Shown piece by piece: positions 26,274 through 36,676 of a DNA stretch of 62,000 nucleotides. Positions within the stretch are counted from its first letter, which is position 1. Every line of letters starts with the position of its first letter. The translations under genes and the position numbers were made by a program. The DNA is taken from the NCBI GenBank assembly GCA_029204225.1, contig CM055097.1, positions 5,713,653-5,775,652 on the forward strand, written 5' to 3'. The DNA is from Diphasiastrum complanatum (taxonomy: Eukaryota; Streptophyta; Lycopodiopsida; Lycopodiales; Lycopodiaceae). The notes under the pieces were generated by a model, which was not told the DNA's origin, ran no database searches, and worked only from the letters and a program-made list of their open reading frames with translations.

Positions 26274-27224
26274 TCAAAAATCTTCGTTTTTGTGTTTGTC
26301 CTTTGCTCCCTCTGTCGTCGGCGGCAGGTCATAGTACTGTCTCTCTAGAACTTCGTAACTAACAGGATCGTCATTGGCCATTGTCCCGCTCTCATCAAAT
26401 CTGACATCTTTCATTGTTTTCACAGTGCTCGTGTCTGGCATGTAGACTCTGTAGTATAACAAGTTGTTGTCATAACCTACCAGGAATCCCTGCTCGGCTT
26501 TCTCATCAAGCTTCTTTCGAAGCTTATCAGGAATATGTGCATAAGCTGCACAGCCAAAGATTCTGACGTGAGACAGGTTGGGCTTTCTACTCCACCATAG
26601 CTCATGTGGTGTCATGTGAGGAACACCAGACTTGCTTGTTCTATTTTGAATGTATGCGGTTGTAGCTACTGCTTCAGCCAACAGTGCCCTTTGAGCTTTC
26701 GAGTATGCCATCATGCATCTGGCTACTTCCATCAGGGTCCTATTCTTTCATTCAGCAATACCATTGTGCTGCAGTGTGTAGGCTGCAGTTCTTCTGTGAA
26801 TGATGTCACGATCATTGCAGAAGTCAATGAAGCGATTCGAGATGTATTTGCCACCTCGATCTGTTCTGATCAGTTTCACTTTGCTGTCTGTACATCTCTC
26901 AGTCCAATTCACATATTCTGTGAATTTATCAAGTGTTTCAGATTTATTTTGAATAAAATACACTCTGGCAAATTTGCTATAATCATCAATGAAGGTTATA
27001 TAATATTTTAAACCTCCTACTAAGATTACGTTGAATGGTCCGCAGATGTCAGAGTGCACTAGCTCCAGAATCTTTGTCGTTCTATAGGAGTCTTTAATGA
27101 ATGGTGTGCGTGACATCTTGCCTTTCAAACATGCATCACAGGGGGTTGAATTGGTTGCATTCGAGATGCTGACCCCTGTTATCACTCCATGATGGCTTGT
27201 CTGGTAAAGTGCCATTGAGTTCAT
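26274..27224 (-). pseudogene. Copia integrase (element C)
   Basis: Two frames share the domain. The first (27224-26748) has the CDACLKGKMS zinc motif, ELVHSDICGPF (Asp), LIRTDRGGKY (Asp) and QHNGIAE (Glu), and then stops exactly after the catalytic Glu. The second (26732-26274) resumes with MEVARCMMAYSKAQ, YIQNRTSKS and the HVRIFGCAAYA block. The triad is readable, but a nonsense codon splits the enzyme. Confidence 0.9.
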
Positions 27225-27242
27225 TTGGCAGAGTCTTCTGTG

Positions 27243-27865
27243 TCACACAGTGTCTGGCGAGTCATCATGAGTCTGATGCACCTGATCTGCACGTAGGCGT
27301 ACCTTCAAATGATATAGGTTCCCTTTCCTTCTGCCTTGAGCGATGAGAGTACTGGTACTTGCATCAATCCCATTGCATGCTTTGTCAAAAAATGTTACAC
27401 ACATCCCTGCATCTGCTATTCTTGCTACAGAGAGCAAGTCTTGTTGTAGAGTAGGCACAAACAGAACGTCATCGAGTCATCTGTCTCTGCCATTGGTGTT
27501 GAGCCATAGTGAACCAATATCGTTCACTTGATATCTAGATCCATCTCCAAGAACTATGAATCTTGAGGGATCTGCACTTATGAAATCAGACATGATTCGT
27601 CTTGATGTCATGAAGTGTGAGGTGGCTCCTGAATTTAGGATCACCTCATGTGTGTCAGATGTTGATGCTGCACACACGTCTTCACAGATATAGGCGGTCG
27701 AACAATTTCTGTTCGTTCTTTCTTCGCCCATTTTTGAGCTCTCAGGCTCTTCGACATAGGATGAACTATTGATGTTCTCCTATCTATTCTGTGCTGACTT
27801 GTTTCTTGGGTTCTGGTGGCAATCCATGGCTGTGTGGCCCTTCTTGTGGTAGTGGATACACTCAA
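27243..27865 (-). pseudogene. Copia protease region (element C)
   Basis: The protease signature reads ILNSGATSHFM near 27622-27645, so the catalytic Asp of DSGA is replaced by Asn, which would abolish activity. The LFVPTLQQDLLSVARI and LYHLKV blocks follow after a stop near 27480. Degenerate zinc knuckles (CVRCRRDGHTVGTC, then one with a missing Cys) lie upstream, about 27935-27830. Confidence 0.88.
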
Positions 27866-28118
27866 TTTTGGGATTGAGCCAACATGTACCTACTGTATGC
27901 CCATCTCTTCTGCATCTCACACAAGTCTTCTTGTTTGCACCTTGTTGTTTCGACCTCCCTTTGGTCTTCCAGTTGCCCTCTGCTTGCTGGTCATGATCCT
28001 GCCTTTGATTGGACTCCCTCTTAGGCTTAAATTGCTTCTTTTATTTTTCTTTGTTGCCGTAGAGGGCCTGGTCAGAACCATCTTTGTGATCAAGATGTTC
28101 TCTAGCCTCGACTTCCTC

Positions 28119-28671
28119 TCAAATCTTGACAATCGCCTTTTCAAGTTTCATGGCAGGATCTTTCCCGAGCAAGGTTCTTGTCATCTGGAATAATCTGGGT
28201 AAGGCTCTCAACCGGTATGTGAGCTGCTTCTCAGCTGACACAATGTTCTCTATTCCAGAGTTATGTAGTGATAGAAATAGGTCCTTCATCTTTCTTACGA
28301 AAGAAGTGAGGTCTTTTCCATCCCACTGCAAATTCGTCTTCCAGCATCATGATTTGACTTCTTAATTTCGTGTAAAATCTAGTGAGTAATGCATCCCACA
28401 TCTCCTTAGCTTTGGAGAGTGTAGCCAGGTCAAGTGTGAGACTATCTTTGATGGAAGATGATAGCAAGGCTACTATCTTGTCGTTTTTCTCCCTCCATTT
28501 GTGTAGCTCCTTGCCTGTTGTCATAGGAATTTCTTCTGTGCCATCCACCCAGGGGAATAGTCCTTTGCCCTTGAGTATCAAAAATGTCTTAACTTTCCAG
28601 GCTAGAAAGTTAGATCCTGAAGAATCAAGTAGTGTGCAGATCTTGCTCTGCATGCTGCTGATTGAAGCCAT
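28119..28671 (-). pseudogene. Copia gag (element C)
   Basis: The start MASISSMQSK matches gag of element A. The body carries LTLDLATLSKAKEMWDALL, and a frameshift near 28330 is followed by KDLTSFVRKMKD and ENIVSAEKQLTYRLRAL (28331-28119). It is UBN2/DUF4219-type gag, the particle protein. Confidence 0.9.
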
Positions 28672-28774
28672 TGCTTCTTGGAGTCTTTTCTCTTGTTGAT
28701 GGTTGTTAGTTTGAATGCTGGGCCTCTTGGATCTGCTAGCTTCTTGGCTATGTCAGAATATGACATGATGACCT

Positions 28775-28786
28775 GCTCTGATACCA
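28775..28786 (-). other. Primer-binding site of element C
   Basis: A perfect TGGTATCAGAGC on the minus strand, one base inside the LTR end. Confidence 0.9.
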
Positions 28787-28787
28787 C

Positions 28788-29270
28788 TGATGAGAATTAG
28801 AATCGCGATTTAGATTTTGCAGTAGTGAAGCTTTCGCGAAGGAACTACAATCCTCTTGCTACTCGGATGAAGTTCAGACGCGATCGTTGGACATTGCCAG
28901 CTGAATCACTCCTATAATCCTCCAGAATGTAGTTTGACACTGCTGATCTACGTTTATAAAATTAATGCAGCACTCAACATAGTTTCAACCAAGGTGCAGA
29001 ATTAAAATGAAGAAGAAAACTCGGACATACGAGTAATAGCAGACGCATTTGCATTCGAGATCAGACACAACAAGAGAAATTATCTATACTGATCTTCCTC
29101 TGTTTTCTTCAAGCACTGCATGCAAATCCACGCAGTGTGTTGGCGTGGGAGAAACGTGGTTCTCTCACGAGTAATTGTCTCACTTTACTAGGGGACAATT
29201 GGATCTCTATGGATCTTGATCACAGAGCTCGTCTCGCACGTTGTTCACAGATTCTCTGAATCTGTGAACA
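28788..29270 (-). repeat. 5' LTR of element C
   Basis: It runs from TGTTCACAG on the minus strand (29270) to CATCA beside the PBS, about 483 bases. Its outer 29 bases form a 13-bp hairpin with a 3-base loop (29242-29270). The middle 255 bases recur as the partial 3' LTR at 25.0-25.3 kb. Confidence 0.82.
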
Positions 29271-29274
29271 CAAT

Positions 29275-29901
29275 TTTGTTGTTTCTTTTACTTCTTCTTC
29301 GTTCGTATGTAGTTATAGTTCTTACGGTTCTTCCTCTTATGAGAACAATTACAAAACAAAAGCAAGAAGTAAAAGCAAGAAAATCAAGCATGCTCATAGA
29401 AACTTCACTCAAGAACATTGCCATGAACAAGGAGCTTAGCAATTATCAAGAACTCGTGGAGGATCTTCTTTATTTGCTCAAGAGAGCTTGACAATACATT
29501 CAAAGCTCCCTCACAAGAGAGGGGGGCCCTTAAATAAGTAAGAAGGCTGCCCATGTGGAGTCCAAGTGGTAATTCCACCAAATTAGAAATTACATGTGGA
29601 ATTTGCCCTTCCACTAAAGGTCACCATCAAAAGGTGGCTCACTCTAACTAATTTAAAGGGGGTTTACATTTATTTACAAAGCCATGACTAGCTCCTACAT
29701 GGTCGTTCCTTCTCTGGGATACACCATGTAGGCTCACATAGATATTTCACTATCATCCTAGCTAGTAATTCCTCGGATCTCATGCTCGGCTCTCAGCTTC
29801 TTCTGCTCTCCTCCTACTGAGACCTCCTCGATCATGGGTGAGAGATATTCTATGTCTTCGGCTTGGCTTGGCATCCGGGGATTCTTTGGAATCTGCTAAC
29901 A
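29275..29901 (-). repeat. Probable LTR following X copy 1
   Basis: On the minus strand a purine-rich GGGGTGAAAAA is followed at 29901 by TGTTAGCAGATTCC. About 370 bases further on there is a TATA-like TTATTTAAGG (near 29530). This is the layout of a polypurine tract, LTR start and core promoter. No partner LTR was recognised, so the call rests on layout alone. Confidence 0.45.
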
Positions 29902-30032
29902 TTTTTCACCCCTAATCTATTGCAGGACCCACTGCAACATCGGTGATGTCTTTCCGCTTGGCACTTGGAAAAGCGTGGATCTTCGTTCGCTTCCGTAAAA
30001 CCAGGTGCTTATTATCCGCAAAGCTTATTTTT

Positions 30033-30705
30033 TTTTCAAAATTGGAACAACATTCCAGCCTTCCTGAGAACTTCTTGCAAGTCTTGCTCGTCTCGTCATC
30101 GTGCCGTTTGTTTTCTCTCGCTCATCTTTCGCCCCAAGGCTTCAAAAACTTGGAAGCGGAGCTTACTTCCAAAATTGAGAGGCCCCAGGTATTCTCTTAT
30201 CTTCTCCACAAAGCCGATTTCTTGCCAGTCCTCCACCATGGTCACATAACGCGACGACATGAAGGCCGCTCTGTAGTATAGCTTGGCCATCATTTCATGG
30301 TCTTCTTTCGACTAGAGGGCTACATTTAGGTTGATCTTAATGTGATCCAAGCCTCGATCCCAGAAACAATCTTGCTGCATTAGAAAGGCCATGGATCTAC
30401 AATATTTGGCACTTTTTTGCACACAAAGATTGACACTTGTTTTGTACTTGTGTCCGAAGTCGAGTAACTGCAGCCTGAGATCATCCAAGAGGTTCTCTCT
30501 GAAATTCCCGGAATGATTGGCCAGTTTACCAACTCCACTCATGGCTTTTCTACCGGCCATGGATTTCTACGTTTGAGTGGCATGTAGAAGAGATCCATTT
30601 GCTTCCATGTCGGTGTCTTCAGATACTCTTGGAGTCGCCTGCTATCCTTCAAGAGTTTATTCCGCCACTCCGGTTGCGGTTGTAGCGCTGCGATGATCTC
30701 TGAGA
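30033..30705 (-). pseudogene. X-family protein, copy 1 (C-terminal domain only)
   Basis: Unrecognised family, defined by similarity to 48.2-49.9 kb and 52.0-54.2 kb. The minus strand encodes LQPQPEWRNKLL, EYLKTPTWKQ and RRNPWP, then after a TGA NWPIIPGISERTSW. A frameshift leads to DDLRLQLLDFGHKY, then WDRGLDHIKINLNVAL, a TAG, and MAKLYYRAAF. These line up in order with copy 2: PQPEWRQ, TKWRN, NWPKIN..SW, VDAQRALNKF, KWDNF..DPNKAL and VYYRVG. No coiled-coil half is visible; instead a minisatellite lies immediately 5' (30690-30895). An LTR-like start follows about 130 bases downstream. Function unknown. Confidence 0.55.
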
Positions 30706-30895
30706 TGTGAGCGGAGGGCGTCGACTGAGATGTGAGCGAAGGGCATCAGTTGAGATGTGATGGAAAGGTGTCGGCTGAGATGTGAGTGGAGGGCGTCGGT
30801 TGAGATGTGATGGAAAGGCATCGGTTGAGATGTGAGCGGAGGGCATCGGCTGAGATGTGATGGAAAGGCATCGGCTGAGATGTGATGGAAAGCCT
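30690..30895 (-). repeat. 26-bp minisatellite
   Basis: About eight diverged units of roughly 26 bp with the plus-strand core TCGGCTGAGATGTGA, alternating GCGGAGGGCG and TGGAAAGGCA spacers. It shares its core with the array at 41534-41883. The 183-codon frame through it on the minus strand (30657-31208) is Pro/His/Ser-rich and probably a repeat artefact. Confidence 0.85.
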
Positions 30896-31681
30896 GACTG
30901 AAGGGAGTTATGGCGAGAAAGAAATGGACTGTGAGGAACTGAGGTTGGGAAGGAAGGTGTGTGAAAGTGGAGGTGTTGTGATTAGAAGGGTATGGAGGAT
31001 GTGTGACAAACGAAGTATGTGTGAACAATAGAAGGTAGAAGATCCAAAAAAGAAGATGTCGGTGTATATTTGTGACTAAGTGGAAGGGATGAAGATATTG
31101 GGAGATGAAACAAAGGTAGCTTTCGGTGAAAACAGGGTTTGGAGATGATGAAAGAAAATTGTGATACCCAATAGTGTAACAAAAGTGTGTGGAATGCTTG
31201 CGTGACACTACCCCTCAGCATGCAAAATTTTTCAAATGCTTTGTTCTCCATTGGCAATATTATGTTTGGAGACTGTTTGTGATGGCGCTCTCGATGGGAA
31301 ACACACTAGGATGGCTGATACCGGGTGGAGATGGTGTGGAAGCAACCACTGATGCCATTAGGGCCCTCTTTGGACTCAAAAAGTGCCTCTTCCTTGCCTA
31401 AACAAGTTTTCTAATCATAATTAATTTAGTGCCAATCAATCCTACGTGGCACCTTTACCTTGGGTTACCATACAAGGTGAGAAAGAGTTAAGGCCTAAAT
31501 GTAATTCTCATTTTCATAGACTATTGTAGGTAATTTGCATAGACTATAATAGGCAACTAATAGGTAAGTTACAAATTACAACTAGAGTAGGGTTAGTATA
31601 GGACGACCTTTCATTGTCCTAACTACAATAGAACCCTAGGGATGAAAACTAGTATATGCCTAATAAAGTTTATATCATGGT
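30896..31681. other. Noncoding stretch between minisatellite and element D
   Basis: No gene is supported. A 70-codon plus-strand frame (31189-31401) and overlapping minus-strand frames lack recognisable motifs. Confidence 0.45.
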
Positions 31682-32334
31682 TGTGAGAGATTTCAACTAG
31701 TTTAGTCTAGTTTAGTCACATTTTGATAAATTCTCAATAAGAGGCCAAAACTCATTTAAGACTTAGAGATAAACTTTTTGAAGTTATGTTAGTTTAAAAT
31801 ACATTCAATAAACACTTTTTAAAAGTGTGGAAAAGTTGGTAGTCGAGTCTGAGAGAGATTCAAATTTGAACTTTGGGTACATTGAATCTAGACCCAAAAA
31901 TAGTAGGGTTTACATTTTGGAGGGAAAGCCAAGTGGCCAAATAGGGTTTGGAAACTCTATAAAAGGATGTAACTCATGGAGAGACACATCTTCTCTCTTC
32001 TCTCTCTCTCATTTCATCATTATACATGGTTCTCTTTGGGTTCTACTAATTGGTGCACTATCTTGGTGTTATCTTGCAATCTTGTGTGTAGAATGCTCAT
32101 TTATTGCTATTTTCGGTTCCACACGTGTGAAATATAGTAGGCTACTGTAATTGTACGGACAACAAACATATTTTATGTTTTGGTTCATGTTTGATCAATA
32201 TCTCTTAGAGTTTGCATCTCATTTTGTATGTAGATGCTGATTTTTCTACATTGGCAGGATTGTTGGTTTGCTCCTTATTGTAACCAAAGATTTGGGACAT
32301 GGATTGGATCTAGAATTATCTGAAATCCTTCACA
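31682..32334 (+). repeat. 5' LTR of element D
   Basis: 653 bases bounded by inverted TGTGA...TCACA and followed immediately by the PBS. A TATA-like CTATAAAAGG lies near 31958. Positions 31682-32114 match the whole surviving 3' LTR. Confidence 0.92.
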
Positions 32335-32346
32335 TGGTATCAGAGC
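32335..32346 (+). other. Primer-binding site of element D
   Basis: TGGTATCAGAGC directly abuts the LTR end. Confidence 0.92.
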
Positions 32347-32917
32347 TCTTGTGCTTCAGGTTATGAAAGGATCAGCCATCTTTAGCAAGGATTTGGAGGA
32401 GTTACCAATGCTAGAGCATGCTAGATTGATCTCTACTCAAAAATCAACATTTTTGCATGTGTAGAATTGATCTTTTGTAGGTCAAAACTCAATATAGGGT
32501 TATATACTTGATCAATTCTGATTTCACACTTGGCTTGCTGGATTTAGATGATTTTTGGTGCATTAGGAAGGTCTCATATATCAACTTTCTAGAAATTGCA
32601 TGTAAAATTGGAGATATTCAATTTTTTGTGATTTTGTCAAAACCCTAATTTTGATTGGATCTCTAGTTTGTGAGGTTACTGAACTTCATTTGAGTGTGTT
32701 TCAATCTTAGGAAGTGGCAAGAATCATTAGATTGAGGACAGATCATAGGTTGATCAAGATTTCACTATTCTATGTGTTGATTTTCTAGTTAGAAGTGCTA
32801 GAAGAGATTTGAGAGGTTCCATATCTTTGTGATTTCTTTTTGAGTTCATTTTTTGAAATTCAAGAGAGTGCTTTGTGCATTGGAACAGGTTGAAAGAGAA
32901 GATCAGGTCACTTCAAC

Positions 32918-33860
32918 ATGGCTACAAGTGGTGGATTTATGTTGGAGAGCAATGATAGGCTTACCTCAATCAACTATTCTACTTGGAAGGTGAGGATGGA
33001 GTCCTTATTGGAGATGAATGAGTTGATGGAGATTGTTGCAAGTGTGGAGGAGAGACCTCAAGCACTTCAAGATCAAGTGAGGTATGACAAGAGAGCAAAG
33101 AAAGCTCTACACATGATTAAGTGAATCCAAGTCTACATCAAGAGTGCTTACTCTTAGGAGGCAAATCTTTCAAAGTTTGCAAAAGAAGAAAGAGAGTACT
33201 CATGCTTTTGTTTTGAGGGTTAAAGCATTCAATGATGAGTTAGCATGTATTGATGAAAGCATTAAGGAGGTAGGGCTTGTTCAAGTTATACTTAATGACT
33301 TGTTGGAAGATCATGCTAATCTTGTTCAAAGTTTTGCTATTCAAAAGACTTTGTCAAGTATTGTGGATTTGCAAGAGATCTTGGTGAATGAGGAGTATAG
33401 GCTTCAATCAAGAGGAGGTGGATCTACATCGACATCTCATGATGAAGAGGATGCTATGTTCATCAAAGGCAAGTTCAAGGGCAAATACAAAGGCAAGTGG
33501 TCTAAAGGGCAAGATCAAGATGAGACTTCTTCTTTTGGCAAAAAGAAAGATAAGTCTAAATTGAAATGCTTTTATTGTGGAATCAAAGGGCATTTTGCAA
33601 ATGAATGTTTGAAGAAGCAAAGAGATGAAGATAGCAAGCAAATCAACTTTACTACTAATGATGAGGATCTAGGTGGTGGTGATTCTCTTTTGATGTGTTC
33701 TTCAAGTCCAATATCAAGTGAAGGTGACAAAGATTCATGGTGGATTGATAGTGGAGCTAGTTCACACATGACTAGTCACAAGGAGTTCTTTACTTCTTTG
33801 GTCACTTATGATGGAGCCAAGAAAGCAATTCACATGGCCAATGGTGGTGAGTGTGATTGA
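32918..33860 (+). pseudogene. Gag, zinc knuckle and protease of element D
   Basis: The N-terminal frame (32918-33124) starts MATSGGFMLESNDRL and has the NYSTWKVRMESLL gag motif. A short deletion and shift near 33124 leads to the frame 33144-33860, carrying gag helices (LRRQIFQSLQKKKESTHAF). It also has a CCHC knuckle CFYCGIKGHFANEC (about 33562-33610) and the protease site WWIDSGASSHMT (about 33740-33775) with intact DSG. The segment lost at the shift is part of the gag core, so it probably cannot assemble alone. Confidence 0.88.
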
Positions 33861-35588
33861 AGGTATTGGTTCAATTCCTATTTGTCTCTCTACTAATAGG
33901 AAGGCAAGACTTGATGGTGTTCTTTACATTCCTTCACTTTCAAAGAATTTGCTAAGTGTTGGTCAAATGATAGAGAAAGGATACATGGTAAAGTTCGGTG
34001 GTGATGCTTGCTTCATTACAAAGGAAGAAATCCTGGTTGCTAGGGGCAATAAACAAGGTAGACTTTTCAAGCTTGATGCTTTTGTTATGCTAACAAAAAG
34101 CATGGAATGGAAAAGGAGATTGGCCTCAACTTTCCAAAGTTACCTTTTAGCATCAATAAGATTGGTGGATCTTATGCAAAGTCTAACAAGCTTCCTTATG
34201 CTAGATCTAGGTCAAGATCTAATATGCTTCTTGGAGATGTTCATCTTTGTGCTAACTTGGCTTGTCTTGAGGATAATGATGGTGTTTCAATGGTTCTTCA
34301 TGGCAAGTGCAAGCATGCAAAAGGTAAGGAAAGAGCTAACTTCATCAATGGAGGTGGTGAAGGTTCTTCCTTGGAAAAGATTGTTGCTAATGATTTCTTT
34401 GATCATATGAAAAAAGATGTTGCTAGGTGCATTCATGAAGGAGGTGGTTCTTCTACATTCTTTTGTGATGAGTCCAAGAAAGTCATTTTTGCAGCAAATG
34501 GAGTCACATTTCTTCATAAAGAAAGTAGATCGAATGGTTCTATCAAGAGACTTGGTGAGGGAGATAGTCACAAGTCAAGAAGAAGAGAAGTATGTGAAGA
34601 GTTCAAAGTAGGATGTACTTTGAATGATGTCATTGTGAATGATAGTGAGGAAGAATCGTTATCATATGAGTCATTACCTAAAACATTGAGTAGAAGTTCT
34701 TGTTTGAAAAAAGAGAGTACTTCAATCATCCTTATGTTGAAGGTACTAATCATTCTTTTCATGGCTTCTAATGTTTTTGAGGTTTCTACTTCTTATGATG
34801 CAATCATTAAGAGGGAGTTTTATGAAGGGAAGAGCAATGGAAGATTGGTTCTTGGGAAGATCCAAGGCATGGATCTCACATCTCTTCATCAACTCAAAGG
34901 ATTCTATGATTATGAATCGATCACTCATGATCAAGATGGCAAAAGGTTGGTTGGAGAAGACTACATGGAGCAAATCGAGAGGCAATTTCTTCAAGGCAAG
35001 GGAGATCTCATTGGTGAGCTTATTGAGGTTTGTTATGGACTCAAGAGGGCTGGATTTATTAGGTTTTATACTCATCTTCACCTACTCTACTTCATGTTGG
35101 ATGGAAAGTTTGGAATCTATCTTTTGATTTATGATTGTGACATTGGTGACATTGTTTTCACTAACCTTTGTGGAAATTCGAGATCAAGCATTGATGAGTT
35201 CTTGTTGGATCTAGATCATATTTTTGAGAGGGAGTATTTCCAGAGGTTTAGGTCTGAAGATATTCATATCTTTGATATTTTTGATGATCAAGAGAAAGGT
35301 AAGCAAGTGGAAGCGACTCACTTTGCTTTACTCACATGTTTTGGAGAATTTTCTTGTGTAGATGATGCTATGTGAGTGGATATTGGTTCTCATGGTTTTC
35401 ATACTAGAAAAGCAAGTTATGGATCTGGAAAACAAATTTTGTTCAATGACTTTGATGGTCAAGAGGAAGATCAAGAGGTTGGTCTCAAAGGGCTTCAACG
35501 ACACAAAAGGAAAGGTGGCAATTTGGAGCTAGTCAAGAGCATCAAAGGAAGGTTATTTGGCAAAGATGTTATGGATCTATTTTTGTAG
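33808..35588 (+). pseudogene. Diverged pol-like reading frames of element D
   Basis: A first frame (33808-34410) keeps LDGVLYIPSLSKNLLSVGQM and GRLFKLDAF, the protease to GAG-pre-integrase linker. A 422-codon frame (34107-35375) then continues without stops. It retains echoes of copia order (NKLPYARSRSRSN near the pre-integrase end; YMEQ, CYGLKRA and a YLLIYDCDIGDIVF where LLxYVDDI is expected). There is no integrase triad and no YVDD. A 70-codon frame (35376-35588) extends it. Either this is an eroded pol that kept its frame, or a replacement ORF in a non-autonomous element. Confidence 0.6.
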
Positions 35589-35651
35589 CTTATTAAAGAC
35601 TCAAGTAAGGTCAAAGGAGCAGCAAGGAAATGTTGTTCAAGTTTACTTTAC

Positions 35652-36155
35652 TTGTTCTATCTCATGTTTGAGATATTTCATGTGGATGTGTGCAAATTGT
35701 CAAGATATGGACAAACTAGCTACATTGTCTTGAAATATCTTATTGTTGGAGTTGTACTAGCATTCTTGGCTGGTTTTGCTGATGGGAATGAGACTAATGG
35801 AGGTTCATTATGTCACTCATTCATGGCCAAGTCATCAAGGTTTGATGATATCTTCTGGCAAGATGGAGATGGAGGCTCATTCATGGAGTTTTCTGGTGGA
35901 GACATATCAAGAAAGGACAAAGTTGGAGGAGACAAGCAAGCAAATGGTCATCACTCACATTTATTGTTTGGTTGCTGTAATTTTTCAGAGAGTTCAAAGT
36001 TTGAAACATGGAGAAATCATTTCATTCACATTCTATTTGGTTCTTCATGTTCTAGTTATATCTTGATGTGTAAAATTGAGATAAGAGATAGTGAAGCATC
36101 CAATTTGGACACTATTCTCTATATCAATTATGAAAGATACTTTAGAACCTTATAA
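35652..36155 (+). CDS. Unrecognised 167-codon frame at the 3' end of element D
   Basis: It sits where RNase H would be, but I see no RNase H residues. It contains a segment RFDDIFWQDGDGGSFMEF that is also encoded, at DNA level too, near 50831 in a different element. It may be transduced or recombined sequence, or a decayed RNase H region. Confidence 0.35.
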   Translation: MFYLMFEIFHVDVCKLSRYGQTSYIVLKYLIVGVVLAFLAGFADGNETNGGSLCHSFMAKSSRFDDIFWQDGDGGSFMEFSGGDISRKDKVGGDKQANGHHSHLLFGCCNFSESSKFETWRNHFIHILFGSSCSSYILMCKIEIRDSEASNLDTILYINYERYFRTL

Positions 36156-36233
36156 AGGAGATCTATACTTAGGATGGAGATCATTCTAAAGTTGGATCAA
36201 AGTTCTATTTTCAAAACTATGCCAAGACTAGTT

Positions 36234-36243
36234 GAAGAGGGAG
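36234..36243 (+). other. Polypurine tract of element D
   Basis: GAAGAGGGAG ends exactly one base before the TGTGAGAG start of the 3' LTR. Confidence 0.85.
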
Positions 36244-36676
36244 TGTGAGAGATTTCAACTAGTTTAATCTAGTTTAGTCACATTTTGGTAGATTGTCAAT
36301 AAGAGGCCAAAACTCATTTAAGACTTAGAGATAAACTTTTGGAAGTTATGTTACTTTAAAATACATTCAATAAACACTTTTTGAAAGTGTGAGAAAGTTG
36401 GTAGTCGAGTTTGAGAGAGATTCAAATTTGAACTTTGGGTACATTGAATCTAGACCCAAAATAGTAGGGTTTACATTTTGGAGGGAAAGCCAAGTGGCCA
36501 AATAGAATTTGGAAACTCTATAAAAGGATGTAACTCGTGGAGAGACACATCTTCTCTCTTCTCTCTCTCATTTCATCATTATACATGGTTCTCTTTGGGT
36601 TCTACTACTCATTGGTGCACTATCTTGGTGTTATCTTGCAATCTTGTGTGTAGAATGCTCATTTATTGCTATTTTC
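36244..36676 (+). repeat. Truncated 3' LTR of element D
   Basis: 433 bases match 31682-32114 with few differences. It stops abruptly after GCTATTTTC and continues into unrelated, partly coding DNA, so the last 220 bases of the LTR are missing. Confidence 0.92.

Larger units (their letters stand above)
25029..29270 (-). mobile_element. Ty1/copia element C with truncated pol
   Basis: On the minus strand: 5' LTR 29270-28788, PBS 28786-28775, gag, zinc knuckles, protease, integrase and the first third of RT, then a partial 3' LTR (25281-25029). RT after the YMDQPPG motif and all of RNase H are missing. Multiple stops and shifts make it inactive. It is related to elements A and B and serves as the internal reference for how those two halves should join. 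Confidence 0.92.
31682..36676 (+). mobile_element. Ty1/copia-like element D with eroded pol
   Basis: 5' LTR 31682-32334, PBS 32335-32346, gag with zinc knuckle, protease, a long open but highly diverged pol-like region, PPT 36234-36243, and a truncated 3' LTR 36244-36676. Integrase and RT catalytic motifs are not intact, so it looks non-autonomous. A relic LTR of the same family lies at 55275-55620. Confidence 0.88.

Noticed and set aside
30657-31208. 183-codon minus-strand frame rich in His, Pro and Ser
   Set aside because: Its second half is the 26-bp minisatellite; the X-family frame reads through the same DNA in another phase.
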